Positions 14,243-22,357 of a DNA stretch of 36,982 bases are shown piece after piece. Under the pieces are notes generated by a model. The model did no database searches. It saw nothing but the letters and a program-made list of their open reading frames with translations, and was not told where the DNA came from. This DNA is from Thermoleophilaceae bacterium. Lineage in GTDB: Bacteria > Actinomycetota > Thermoleophilia > Solirubrobacterales > Thermoleophilaceae. Each line of letters opens with the position of its first letter. Positions within the stretch are counted from its first letter, which is position 1. The stretch is from the NCBI GenBank assembly GCA_014534235.1, contig JACVRW010000020.1, forward strand, positions 1 to 36,982, in the 5' to 3' direction. A program made the position numbers and the translations under genes.

Positions 14243-17081
14243 TCAGCGCGTGGCTTCCGGTAGGGCCGGCCGTGCCGGTAGGGCGCGGGCGAGCTGGGAC
14301 CGCGAGCGGATGTCGAGCTTGCGGTAGCTGTTGCTGAGGTGCACTTCGACCGTCTTCTCGGTCACGAACAGGGCCTGCGATCTCCTTGTTCGAGATCCCC
14401 TCGGCCGCCATGCCGGCCACGCGCAGCTCGCTCGCGGTCAGGTTGCTGCGGCTCTCGACGGGGTCGCGCCGCGGCCTCGCGCCGGCCGCGATCAGCTCGT
14501 CGTTTGCCCGGTGGGCGAGCACGTGGGCGCCGTGCTCGCGGGCCAGCTCCACGGCCGCCGCCAGCCGGTCTCGGGCGGGAGCGCGCCTGCCCGCCCGACG
14601 CAGCGCGGATCCCAGATCGGCGAGCGCGCTTGCGTACTCGAGCCGTGCGGGAGACGCGGCCAGCACGTCCGTGGCCTCCTCGAGGAGCCCGATGCCCGCG
14701 GCGCCGCCCTCCGCCACGCCGGCCACGGACAGCGCCGCTCCAGTGCCCGCTCGGAGCCGAAGCTGCGGGCGCGCTCGAGCTCCTCGGCGGCCAGCGCGCG
14801 GGCCTCCTCGCTGCGGCCCGCGGCGGCGAGCAGGCGCGCCGCGTCCGCGCGCCAGTTCGCATAGCACGACGAGCGCAGACCCCAGTCGTGCTCGAGCCGG
14901 CCGCAGTGGCGGAGGTCGGCCAGGGCCTCGTCCCGCCGGCCGAGCGCCGCCCGCACCCGGGCGCGGGCGTGGCGCTGGACGATCGCGCCGATGCTCTCGG
15001 TTCCGCCATCGTCGAGCGACTGCTCGCGCCACAGGCTGTCCGCCGCCTGCGCTTGCCCGCGCTCCACGAGTGTCATCGCAAGCGCCAGCGTCCCGTAGGG
15101 GACCTCCTGGAGCGTGACGTGGCGGCGGGCGTTCGCCGCGTCGGCCTCCGCCTCATCGAGCGCACCGCGTCGGAACCAGGCCACGGCGCGTAGATGCGAG
15201 GCCGCGGAGAAGATGGCGGCCGAGCCGCGTCGCCGCGCCCACTCGATCACGGCCGTATACTCGGAGGTCGCCTCCTCCAGGGCGTCCGAGAGCAGCAGGG
15301 CGGCCGGTGCCAGGAAGAGCGCCGTGGGCTCATCTCTCCACCTTCGCGGAGGTCGGCCCCGCGCAACGCTGCGCCCGCCAGCTCGCGGGCCCTACTCGCA
15401 TCTCCGGCATAGACCGTCTCGAGGGCGCGCTCCGCGGACGCCAGGCGTTCGCCGGGGCTCCGGGGCGGGCCGGGGCGTGCCTCAAAGCGCCGCTCCGCCT
15501 GGCGCATCGCCCGTCACGCTCGAAGGCTGCTGTGCGCGACGCCGAAGCGACTCGCCTGCAGCTGCAGCCCGAGCTCGACCGCGTCCTCGGGCAGGCCCGC
15601 GATCATCTCCGTCAGCGCCGCGACCGTTTCCTCCGGGCGCCCCGCGAAGGCGAACGGCGCGATGAGCCGACTGGCTACATCGACGCGCGCCTGCGGGTTG
15701 TCCGTGGCCGCCATGGCGGCGCTCAGCTCGTCGATCGCGGCGACCACCTCGCCGCTGTGGAACTCCGCCAGGCCGAGTTCCACGCGCAACGCCTGCGTGA
15801 GCTCCGCAGGCGTGCCCTCGCGCAGTGCCCGGCGCAGGTAGGCGGCCGCCAGCTCGGGGGCGCCGCGCGCAGCCGCGGAGCGGGCAGCCTCACGCAGTGT
15901 TCCCGCGGCGTCCGGGACGTCGCCCGGCTCGACGTGCAGCAGATGCACCGCGAGCCGCTCCGGTGCGGCGCCCGCGGCGCGGAGCACTGCGCGGCGCACG
16001 CATGCAGGGCGGCGCGCTCGCCGGCCGCCAGCTCATCCAGCACGCCCGCCCTCAGCAGCGGATGCAGATACCGCAGCGGCCGACTCCCCTCGAACAGCGA
16101 CGCCGCCGCGAGCTCGTCGGCGGCGGCCGCCGCGTCCTCCCCGCCAAGACCCGTGAGCTCGGCCGCGGTGCGCAACTCCACCCCGTCCCCGAGTATGGCC
16201 ACCGCGCGGGCGAGCGCCGTGCAGCGCGGCGGCAGCCGGCGCAGCCGCTGCACAGCCACCCGCGAGACGCGCGCCGGAGTCAGGCGCTCAATGATCTCCC
16301 CGCTCGCGGCGCTCGGTGCGACGCCCTCGCGGCTCAGCTCGTCGAGCAGCTCCCCCAGCAAGAACGGGTTGCCGCCGCTGACGCGCTGGCAGGCAGCCAC
16401 GAACGGCTCCTCCGGCACCTCTTCCAGCGTCTGCTCCACCAGGTGCGCCGTCGCTTCCGGCGTCAGCGGAGCGAGTCGAACGGCCTCCACCAGCGGACCG
16501 GACACTGCCTCGAGCGCACTCGCCTGCTCGGCGCCCGGCTCACCGGGCCGCGCCGCGACGGCGAGCGCCACAGGGAGCCCCTCGAGCCGCTGCCCGAGAT
16601 ACGCCAACCAGCGCAGCGAGGGCGGATCCGCCCAATGCGCGTCGTCCACGAGCAGCAGTAGCGGCCGGGCCTCGGAGAGGTTGACCGCGAACCAGTACAG
16701 CCCGTGCAGGGCGGCAAACATGTCGCCACCGGCCCCGTTCCTCGTTCCGGGCGAGCCGAGCACGCTCTCGGCCAGCGCGGCCGCCCCGACCAGCAGCTGA
16801 TCCCGTTCGGCGTCACTGGAGCCGGCGAGCACCGGCTCGAACAGCTGGCGCACCACACCGAACAGGAACTCGCGCTCGAGCTCGGACCCACGTGCGCGCA
16901 GCACCCGGAAGCCACCCGCCAGTTCCCGCACCGCCGCGAGCACGCTCGTCTTGCCGACACCGGGCGGACCCTCGACCAGCAGGATGCTGCCCTCGCCGCT
17001 CCGCGCTGCATCCAGAGCTCGCTCCGCAACCGCCAGCTCGGCCTCGCGCTCGAGAAGCGGGGTCTCGCCCACCACCCGCAT
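14243..17081 (-). pseudogene. Large LuxR-family AAA ATPase regulator, broken by frameshifts and a stop
   Basis: An intact relative would be about 945 residues: an N-terminal AAA/NACHT-like ATPase, TPR-like helical repeats and a C-terminal LuxR helix-turn-helix (LAL/MalT-like). Reading starts at ATG 17081 (MRVVGETPLLERE), with Walker A GPPGVGKTS at 38-46 and Walker B LLLLVDDAHWAD. The frame then shifts near 15995-16000, meets an in-frame TGA at 15514-15516 (reading continues as RAMRQAERRFEA), and shifts near 15330, near 14755 and near 14370. The last shift splits the HTH: ASELRVAGMAAEGISNKEIA lies in one frame and ALFVTEKTVEVHLSNSYRKL in the next, ending at TGA 14243-14245. Each side of every break still reads as good protein, so the breaks are single-base indels, either recent decay or sequencing error. 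No target genes are evident nearby. Confidence 0.85.
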
Positions 17082-17221
17082 GGGTCGATCTAGAGCCGCG
17101 ACGCACGGCGGGTCCGACACAGAGCGAGGCCGCCGCAGAAGGGGCCACATCCTCCGCGGTCCGTCCATCAGGCCATGTGGCACGCGCTTTTGCGGCAAAC
17201 CACTGCGCCGCTCGCCGCGGT

Positions 17222-17440
17222 CAGTTGAAGACCACGAAGAAATCGTGGTCGCGCAGGAAGGCCCCGGTGGCCGGGTCCGCCATTCCCACGCCAGCATCGG
17301 TGACCGTATGGCAACCAGGCAAGCCGCCGACATTTGTCTCGGGCGTCGGAATCGGTGCAGACGATGCCGCGCGCCCGGTCCGCCTCGAGCTCGGCGATCG
17401 CCTCCCAGCTCATCGCACCGAGCAGGCCGATGGTGCGCAT
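17222..17440 (-). pseudogene. Decayed fragment with Asp/Glu-racemase-like N-terminus
   Basis: The 376 bp between the LuxR-type gene and FmdB hold no intact gene. On the minus strand from ATG 17440 the peptide MRTIGLLGAMSWEAIAELEA matches the start of aspartate/glutamate racemases (MKTIGLxGGMSWEST), then similarity stops after about 20 residues. In another minus frame a second unrelated piece, VGGLPGCHTVTDAG followed by DPATGAFLRDHDFFVVFN, runs to a TGA at 17222-17224; it reads like a real C-terminus but I cannot assign it. The region looks like fused ends of two lost genes. The bases 17082-17221 show nothing recognisable. Confidence 0.4.
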
Positions 17441-17457
17441 CGCCGCGCGTTAGCGAC

Positions 17458-17667
17458 TCAGCGGCAGCCGCAGCTCCCCCCACAGCAACCGCCACCGGCT
17501 GCCGGGCCCACCGAAGGCTCTTCTGAGGCCGTCTTGGTCGAGAACGTCGAGAAGAGCTTGGTCAGCTGCTCGGAACCGCAGTTGGTGCAGGCCGGAGCAT
17601 CGCCGTTTCGGACGAGCTGCTCGAAGCGCGTTTCGCATTCCATACAGACGAACTCGTAGATCGGCAT
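17458..17667 (-). CDS. FmdB-type zinc ribbon protein
   Basis: A 69-residue protein of the FmdB/CxxC_CxxC_SSSS family. It begins MPIYEFVCMECETRFEQLV and carries the zinc ribbon ligands Cys8-Cys11 and Cys27-Cys30 (CTNCGSE), then LTKLFSTF, the usual family segment. The C-terminus ends in a Gly/Cys-rich tail with four more cysteines (Cys61, Cys62, Cys66, Cys68), a feature common in this family that might bind another metal. The family was named from a formamidase gene cluster, where a regulatory role was proposed; the true function is unclear. The gene stands alone between two remnants. Confidence 0.88.
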   Translation of the reverse strand: MPIYEFVCMECETRFEQLVRNGDAPACTNCGSEQLTKLFSTFSTKTASEEPSVGPAAGGGCCGGSCGCR

Positions 17668-17683
17668 CGCCGGCGGAGTGTGA

Positions 17684-17824
17684 CACGTCCGGCGCAGCGG
17701 CGTGGCGGCGTCAGCGCTGCGCTTCTACGAGCAGCGTGGGCTGATCGCATCCGAGCGCACCGGCTCGGGCCACCGCCGAATCGGCGACCCCGGATCGAAC
17801 GCTGCCTTGTCCAAATCGCATTGA
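17684..17824 (+). pseudogene. MerR-family regulator N-terminal fragment
   Basis: The plus frame from 17684 reads VRRSGVAASALRFYEQRGLI and then ASERTGSGHRR, an unmistakable MerR/SoxR-type winged-helix N-terminus (helix-turn-helix, the RFYE turn and the start of the wing). There is no start codon: a TGA lies immediately upstream at 17681. After GHRR the similarity ends and the frame stops at TGA 17822-17824. Only about 35 codons survive of a gene that is normally 120-150 codons. Its tail overlaps the predicted ECF promoter at 17808, so the promoter was placed, or the MerR gene deleted, right at this junction. Confidence 0.7.
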
Positions 17825-17834
17825 GTCCCGCGTC
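17808..17834 (+). promoter_or_regulatory. Predicted ECF42 promoter before DGPF-sigma operon
   Basis: TGTCCA (17808-17813), 17 bases, then CGTC (17831-17834). It matches five of six bases of the -35 (TGTCGA) and the CG(A/T)C -10 that I recall being reported for ECF42 sigma factors. The same variant with the same spacer occurs at 19555-19581 before the MFS gene. The start codon at 17885 is 50 bases downstream. Autoregulation of the operon by its own sigma factor is the simple reading. Confidence 0.6.
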
Positions 17835-17884
17835 GTGTTGATAGAGGCCGCGTATCGTGCGGCGAGTTCGATCTAGGAGAGGTC

Positions 17885-18271
17885 ATGTCTCAGTACATGC
17901 TGTTGCTGTATGCCCCCGAGGTCGGTCCGGCCGAGCAGGCGGAGAGGGAGGCCGAGCTGCCCTTCTGGTTGGAGCTGAACGAGAGCCTGCGGGAGGCCGG
18001 GTTGCTCGTGGCGAGGGGCCGCCTGCATCCGGCGGCGAGCGCCACCACGGTCCGTGTTCGCGATGGCGAGACGGAGCTCACCGACGGGCCGTTCGCCACC
18101 ACGAAGGAGATCCTCGGCGGCTACTACGTGCTGGAGTGCGCCGAGTTGGATGAGGCGCTGAGGCACGCCGCTCGGTTGCCGATCGCGCGCTGGGGGTCGG
18201 TGGAGGTGCGGCCGATCATGAATGGCAGCGAGATATCGCGCCGCGCGGAGCCGGCCGCCGCGCGAGAGTGA
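17885..18271 (+). CDS. DGPF-domain (YCII-related) protein
   Basis: A 128-residue YCII-related protein. The naming motif is present as TELTDGPFATTKEILGGYYVLE around residues 62-83, and the N-terminus MSQYMLLLYAPE is typical. DGPF proteins are the standard operon partners of ECF42 sigma factors; their biochemical role is not established, though the fold resembles ferredoxin-like YCII/muconolactone isomerase dimers. The ATG has a good AGGAGAGG Shine-Dalgarno sequence. The stop overlaps the GTG of the sigma gene by 4 nt (GTGA), so the pair is coupled. Confidence 0.92.
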   Translation: MSQYMLLLYAPEVGPAEQAEREAELPFWLELNESLREAGLLVARGRLHPAASATTVRVRDGETELTDGPFATTKEILGGYYVLECAELDEALRHAARLPIARWGSVEVRPIMNGSEISRRAEPAAARE

Positions 18272-19551
18272 CCGCCGGCGGCGGGCGGCGGTCTGAGGCG
18301 GGTGACCCGGCCGCCGCCGCGGCCGCACGCGCGTTTCGCGACGAGCGCGCGGCCGTGTTGGCGACGCTGATCCGACATGTCGGGGATTTCCAGCTTGCCG
18401 AGGACGCCGTGCAGGACGCGTTCGCGTCGGCCGTTGTGGCCTGGCGGCGCGACGGCGTGCCCGCCAATCCGGGCGCGTGGATCACCGTCGCGGCTCGCCG
18501 GCGGGCCATCGATCGGCTGCGCCGCGATCGTTCGGTCGCGGATCGCGCCGAGCGCGTGGCCGAGCTGGTCCGCCTGGACGCGCGGGAGCACCCGTCGGTG
18601 AGCGAGGACGAGAGCACGATCACCGATGATCGGCTGCGCCTGATCTTCACCTGTTGCCACCCGGCGCTGGCTCTGCCGGCGCGGGTGGCGCTCACGCTGC
18701 GGGCGCTCGGCGGCTTGTCGACGGGTGAGATCGCGCGCGCGTTCCTTGTCTCTGAGCCGACGATGGGGAAGCGGATCGTGCGCGCCAAGCGCAAGATCGC
18801 CGACGCCCACATCCCGTACAGGGTGCCGGCCGATGAGGAGCTGCCCGACCGCCTGCGCGGCGTGCTGCGGGTTGTGTACCTGATCTTCAACGAGGGCTAC
18901 GCCGCCAGCGACGGCGATCGTCTGGTGCGCGCCGAGCTATGCAGCGAGGCGATCCGGCTCGGGCGGCTGTTGTGCGAGCTCATGCCGGACGACGCCGAGG
19001 TGTGGGGACTGCTTGCGCTGATGCTCTTGCACGACGGGCGTCGCGCCGCGCGCGTGGACCGGGAGGGACGCTACGTGCCGCTCGGGGAGCAGGACCGGTC
19101 TCTGTGGGACGAGGACCGGATCAGGGAGGGCCTGCGCACGCTCGAAAGCGCGGTCAGATTGAGGCGGCCGGGCGAATACCAATTGCAGGCCGCGATCACC
19201 GCCGTGCACATCCAGGCCGACGATGGCGATGCCACAGACTGGGCGCAGATCGCCGATCTCTACGGCGCGCTCGCCAAGCTCAGCCCGTCGCCGGTGGTCG
19301 AGCTGAACCGGGCGGCGGCCGTCGGGTTTGCCGCCGGACCGCAAGCCGGCCTCGAGCTGCTGGAGCCTCTGCTCGGCGATCCCGCCCTTGAGCGCTACCA
19401 GCCGCTGTACGCCGTGCACGCCGAGCTGCTCCGGCGCGCGGGCGACTCGGCGGGCGCGGCGACCGCCTACGAGCGGGCGATCGCGCTCAGCAGGAACGCG
19501 GTCGAGCGAGTTGAGCTCGAACGGCGCCTCGAGGCGCTGAAGTCCGGCTGA
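18268..19551 (+). CDS. ECF42-type RNA polymerase sigma factor with C-terminal helical domain
   Basis: A 427-residue ECF sigma factor of the large, C-terminally extended ECF42 group. Region 2 (about 30-95) includes AEDAVQDAFASAVVAWRRDG and PGAWITVAARRRAIDRLRRD; region 4 (about 130-180) includes RVALTLRALGGLSTGEIARAFLVSEPTMGKRIVRAK. The remaining 240 residues form the TPR-like/SnoaL-free helical domain specific to this group, starting RLRGVLRVVYLIFNEGY and ending in VELNRAAAVGFAAG and YAVHAELLRRAGD repeats. No anti-sigma gene is present; in ECF42 the C-terminal domain is thought to regulate activity. GTG 18268 overlaps the DGPF stop. The downstream gene, a broken MFS exporter, has a matching predicted promoter, so it was probably part of the regulon. 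Confidence 0.93.
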   Translation: MTAGGGRRSEAGDPAAAAAARAFRDERAAVLATLIRHVGDFQLAEDAVQDAFASAVVAWRRDGVPANPGAWITVAARRRAIDRLRRDRSVADRAERVAELVRLDAREHPSVSEDESTITDDRLRLIFTCCHPALALPARVALTLRALGGLSTGEIARAFLVSEPTMGKRIVRAKRKIADAHIPYRVPADEELPDRLRGVLRVVYLIFNEGYAASDGDRLVRAELCSEAIRLGRLLCELMPDDAEVWGLLALMLLHDGRRAARVDREGRYVPLGEQDRSLWDEDRIREGLRTLESAVRLRRPGEYQLQAAITAVHIQADDGDATDWAQIADLYGALAKLSPSPVVELNRAAAVGFAAGPQAGLELLEPLLGDPALERYQPLYAVHAELLRRAGDSAGAATAYERAIALSRNAVERVELERRLEALKSG

Positions 19552-19554
19552 GGC

Positions 19555-19581
19555 TGTCCAGATCCTCAGGTCTGCCGCGTC
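19555..19581 (+). promoter_or_regulatory. Predicted ECF42 promoter before MFS remnant
   Basis: TGTCCA (19555-19560), 17 bases, then CGTC (19578-19581), starting four bases after the sigma factor stop. It has the same hexamer, spacer and tetramer as the site at 17808-17834, and the bases around and after the -10 (CCGCGTCG, then GATAG and GGCCGC) are also alike. The distance from the -10 to the ATG at 19633 is 51 bases against 50 in the other copy. Confidence 0.6.
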
Positions 19582-19632
19582 GGTGTAGATAGGCCGCCGA
19601 ATGGGCTGCGTAATCCGACCGGGAGAGGACCC

Positions 19633-20597
19633 ATGCTGAACCAAGAGACCGCATCACCACTACGTCAACGTGCCGGTCGGGATCGGGGCGTTTGCCCTTC
19701 ACGCCGCTGCTCTTGCCGGAGAGCCGCGACGCCGCGGCGCAGAGCTTCGACTTCCCCGGATCGGCGCTCGTCACCGCCGGCCTGGTGGCGCTCGTGTACG
19801 CGCTCACGCAGGCGAACGACTACGGCTGGGGCTCGCTCGAGACAGTCGGCTTCTTCGCCGCGTCGGCCGTACTGCTCGTTGGTTTCGTCGCATGGGAGTC
19901 GCGCACCCGCGACCCGTTGATGCCATTCTTGATCTTCCGACTGCGCACGCTGGTTGGCGCGAACGTCGCCGGCCTGGTCCTCGGCACCGTCGTGTTCTCG
20001 ATGTTCCTGATGCTCACGCTGTACATGCAGCAGGTGCTCGGCTACTCGCCGCTGGGCACGGGCGTGGCGTACCTGGCCGTGGCCGGGACCGCGATCGTCT
20101 GGTCGGCGGTGGCCGCGAAGCTCGTCACGCGGCTCGGAGTCAAGCCAGTGCTCGTCGCGGGCATGGCGTTCCTCACCGCCGGGCTCGCATACTTCACGCA
20201 GGTGTCCGTCGGCGGCTCCTACCTAGGTGACCTGCTGCCCGGGTTCCTGCTGATCGCGATCGGGATGGGCTTCTCGTTCGTGCCGATCTCGATCGCCGCG
20301 CTCGCCGGCGTCGAGCGCTCGGAGGCAGGACTGGCGTCCGGCCTGATCAACACCTCGCAGCAGATCGGCGGAGCGCTTGGGATCGCCGCGCTGTCGGCGG
20401 TCGCCACATCGACGACGGAACAGGGAATCGCCGACGGCAGCGCGGCGCCGTTCGCGCTCACCGACGGCTTACAGGCGGCGTTCCTCGGCGGCGCCGGCGC
20501 GGCGCTACTCGGCGTGCTCGTCGCGCTGCTCATGGTGCGGCGTCGGGACCTCGCGCAAGCGACCCCGGAGGCGCAGCTCGCGCTCGAGGCCGCGTAG
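19633..20597 (+). pseudogene. DHA2-type MFS drug exporter, N-terminal half lost
   Basis: The C-terminal half of a 14-helix MFS exporter of the DHA2/EmrB family. A promoter, Shine-Dalgarno (GGGAGAGG) and start ATG 19633 (MLNQETASP) are intact but are joined, out of frame, to YVNVPVGIGAFAL at 19661, the loop that in intact proteins lies near residue 170-190. One extra base near 19700 shifts the frame again, and from there TPLLLPESRDAAAQ continues as about seven good membrane helices, including the segment ERSEAGLASGLINTSQQIGGA, to TAG 20597. About 170-190 codons are missing. Translation from an internal TTG (19692) could make a half-transporter, but function is doubtful. Its promoter suggests former control by the adjacent ECF42 sigma factor. 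Confidence 0.8.
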
Positions 20598-20665
20598 AGC
20601 GACCCACCGCAGCGGTTCGCCGCCAGCCGGGTGAGCCGACCGAGCGGTCCAGATCGATCCCCGCC

Positions 20666-20830
20666 GTGAACCCGCTGGTCGTGGTCGGGATCATGGCGCT
20701 CGCGGTGGGGGTCGTCGTTGGGCTGCTCTATCTGGTGCGTAGGGTGGAGCCGACCGCCGGCGTGGTGCTCGACACGGGCCGCGCCAACGCCCTCTACGGC
20801 ATGGTGGTAGTCGGGTCACGGCAGCCGGAA
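20666..20830 (+). pseudogene. N-terminal fragment of a membrane protein
   Basis: From GTG 20666 the frame encodes MNPLVVVGIMALAVGVVVGLL, a clear membrane helix, followed by RRVEPTAGVVLDTGRANALYGMV and then sequence with no membrane character. The pattern (helix, short Arg-rich turn, acidic spacer, second helix start) loosely recalls DUF4239/bestrophin-like proteins, but the match is weak. The frame runs on without a stop into the methyltransferase piece. I regard it as the surviving 5' end of a lost gene. Confidence 0.3.
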
Positions 20831-20929
20831 CCGGCGCTGTGGCCTCGTGCTGACGTTGGTCGGGCTCCTTCAACGCGACGAGCGCGGGCGGCAAGCTCGC
20901 TCATATGGGCCGACCCTCCCGGCACTGCG

Positions 20930-21158
20930 ACGTTCCGCGCGCCGGCAGAGACGTACGACCGCCACATCGGTCGCTATGGCCGCGAGCTTGGTCGCGCGCT
21001 GATCGCCGCTGCCGGCGTGCGCCGGGGTGGGCGCGCTCTAGTCGTCTCCGCCCCGGAGCACGACGAGGGATCCATGCCGTTCTGCGGGCCGGGCCAGCTG
21101 GCGAAGCTGTGGTCGGCGGCCCGCCTCACCGACGTGCGCGAGTCGTCCGCGGTCGTTC
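20930..21158 (+). pseudogene. SAM-dependent methyltransferase remnant with internal deletion
   Basis: The frame first gives AETYDRHIGRYGRELGRALI and AAAGVRRGGRALVV, the start of many class I methyltransferases (fold helix before motif I). It then jumps directly to HDEGSMPFCGPGQLAKLWSA and ARLTDVRESSAVV, which matches the late substrate-binding part of the same family. The SAM-binding motif I and most of the Rossmann core, over 100 residues, are missing, so it cannot be an active enzyme. The deletion is in frame. Its 3' end is fused to the DoxX remnant. Confidence 0.6.
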
Positions 21159-21460
21159 GAGAACGTCGGTGTCCGGCCCGGCCGGCCCAGCGCGGCCGCA
21201 GCGGGGGCGGCCGAGGCGGGCGGCGGAGCGCTGCTAGTCGCCGGCCTGCTGACGCCCTTAGCCGGAGCGGCGCTGTCGAGCGTGATGGATCACGGCGATC
21301 CGCCACGTCCACAGCGGCAAGGGGCCGTGGGTGACGGAGGATGGCTACGAGTACAACCTCGTTCTGCTGGCGGCGATCTTCGCCCTGACCGAAGCGGGTC
21401 CCGGCCCAATCTCCCTCGACCGCGCGCTGGGCACCGAGCGCTGGGGAATGCTGCGGCAGG
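21156..21460 (+). pseudogene. DoxX-family membrane protein remnant
   Basis: From 21156 one plus frame reads FENVGVRPGRPSAAAAGAAEAGGGALLVAGLLTPL in two membrane-like parts, matching the middle of DoxX proteins (RPGR-x-A then AAEAGGGALL). An extra base near 21288 shifts the frame. Reading resumes with ITAIRHVHSGKGPWVTEDGY and NLVLLAAIFALTEAGPG, another DoxX hallmark, then SLDRALGTERWG. The N-terminal 50-60 residues are missing and the C-terminus is fused to the next gene's start. DoxX proteins are membrane subunits of quinone-linked oxidoreductases; this copy is dead. Confidence 0.7.
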
Positions 21461-21473
21461 TCGAGCGACGGCC

Positions 21474-22043
21474 GCGGTTGACCTGTACTGGCTGCCGCTC
21501 GGCGCCGGTGGCGACTTCGTCAGGTTGAACGGTCGCGTGTACGAGGCGCTGGCGGCGCGGGTGCAGCGGCGACCGGCGTGTGACCTCTACCACTCCGCGC
21601 TCCAGGTGGAGGTCGCAGACGAAACGTTCGTCGTCGCGCAGACGCCCGTCCCCGACCTGAGCGGAAATGAGCGGGGCGTCGTCGCCGAAGGCGCCGTCGG
21701 CAGCCGCTGCGCGGGCCGGTTTCTGATCTTCCGCTACGAGATTCGGCTCTGGCGTGGCGGGCACATCCCCGACGTCGCCGAGGCCGTGGACAGCCCGCGG
21801 CGGCTGGCGGACGACGAAGATCGGGCGCGGCGCGTACTCGAGTCGATCGCTCAGGTCCCGACTCCGGTGTGGGGTCGCGACGAGCTCGCCACCGGTGAGA
21901 TGTGGAACTCAAACTCGGTGATCGCGTGGGTCATCGCCCGCAGCGGGATCGAGACCGATTCGATCCAGCCCCCGCCAGGCGGGCGCGCGCCCGGCTGGCG
22001 AGCGGGCCTCGAGGTCGCGCGCCGACAGGAGGAGGGCGCCTGA
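21474..22043 (+). CDS. Conserved actinobacterial protein of unknown function, 5' end uncertain
   Basis: About 189 residues beginning AVDLYWLPLGAGGDFVRLNG. I have the impression of similar proteins in other actinobacteria but know no assigned function. Well-formed segments are RRPACDLYHSALQVEVADE, RGVVAEGAVGSRCAGRFLIF, DVAEAVDSPRRLADDEDRAR, VPTPVWGRDELATGEMWNSN and SVIAWVIARSGIETDSI. The Cys-His in CDLYHSAL and the WNSNSVIAW motif are the most striking; the latter resembles the Asn-rich core of NlpC/P60-like or DUF4105-like amidase folds, but I would not claim that. No ATG or GTG lies at the expected start: the frame is fused to the DoxX remnant upstream, and a CTG at 21441 is the nearest candidate. 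The 3' end overlaps the following lipoprotein gene (CTGA). It may be intact except for its start. Confidence 0.6.
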   Translation, partial: AVDLYWLPLGAGGDFVRLNGRVYEALAARVQRRPACDLYHSALQVEVADETFVVAQTPVPDLSGNERGVVAEGAVGSRCAGRFLIFRYEIRLWRGGHIPDVAEAVDSPRRLADDEDRARRVLESIAQVPTPVWGRDELATGEMWNSNSVIAWVIARSGIETDSIQPPPGGRAPGWRAGLEVARRQEEGA

Positions 22044-22357
22044 TCTCGCTGCTTCGGAGTTTGGCGGCGCTGGCGGCTGCGGTCGCGCTGGTCGGGTTCC
22101 CGGTCGCCTGCGGCGGCGAGGACGTCGAGCGCCGGCTTGACGAGGCGCGCGAACGCGCGGAGGAAGCTCGTCGCTACGTCGAGAGGCGGGTCGAGGACGC
22201 TCGCCAGGAGGAGGCGGCGGATGCCGCCCTGGCCGTCGGCGACTTCGACGTCGGCAACTCCCAGCACCACGGAACCCCCATCGAGCGCCGCGACGCGCTG
22301 CTTCTCGGATATCGCACCGGTGACCCGGCACGGTGCGAGCGGTACCTGCCGAGCTGA
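22040..22357 (+). CDS. Small putative lipoprotein with charged coiled coil
   Basis: A 105-residue protein with an N-terminal signal segment (LRSLAALAAAVALVGFPVAC), a lipobox-like VAC near residue 20-23, and then a Glu/Arg/Ala-rich helix (DVERRLDEARERAEEARRYV). The C-terminus has GNSQHHGTPIERRDALLLGY and ends at TGA 22355-22357. The start is not ATG or GTG: CTG 22040 overlaps the upstream stop and follows a strong GGAGGAGGG, and TTG 22061 is the alternative. The family is not recognised. Coupling to the conserved unknown gene suggests a shared envelope function, which is inference. Confidence 0.55.
   Translation: MISLLRSLAALAAAVALVGFPVACGGEDVERRLDEARERAEEARRYVERRVEDARQEEAADAALAVGDFDVGNSQHHGTPIERRDALLLGYRTGDPARCERYLPS

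Noticed and set aside
14257-14284. Direct repeat of CCGGTAGGGC near the 3' end of the LuxR-type gene
   Set aside because: It is a short duplication encoding a repeated Leu-Pro-Ala/Glu stretch at the protein's end; too short and GC-rich to suggest a mobile element.
15307-16800. A 497-codon plus-strand frame opposite the LuxR-type gene
   Set aside because: The minus strand carries Walker motifs and HTH in this region, while the plus frame has Ser/Arg/Ala-rich sequence with no recognisable domain.
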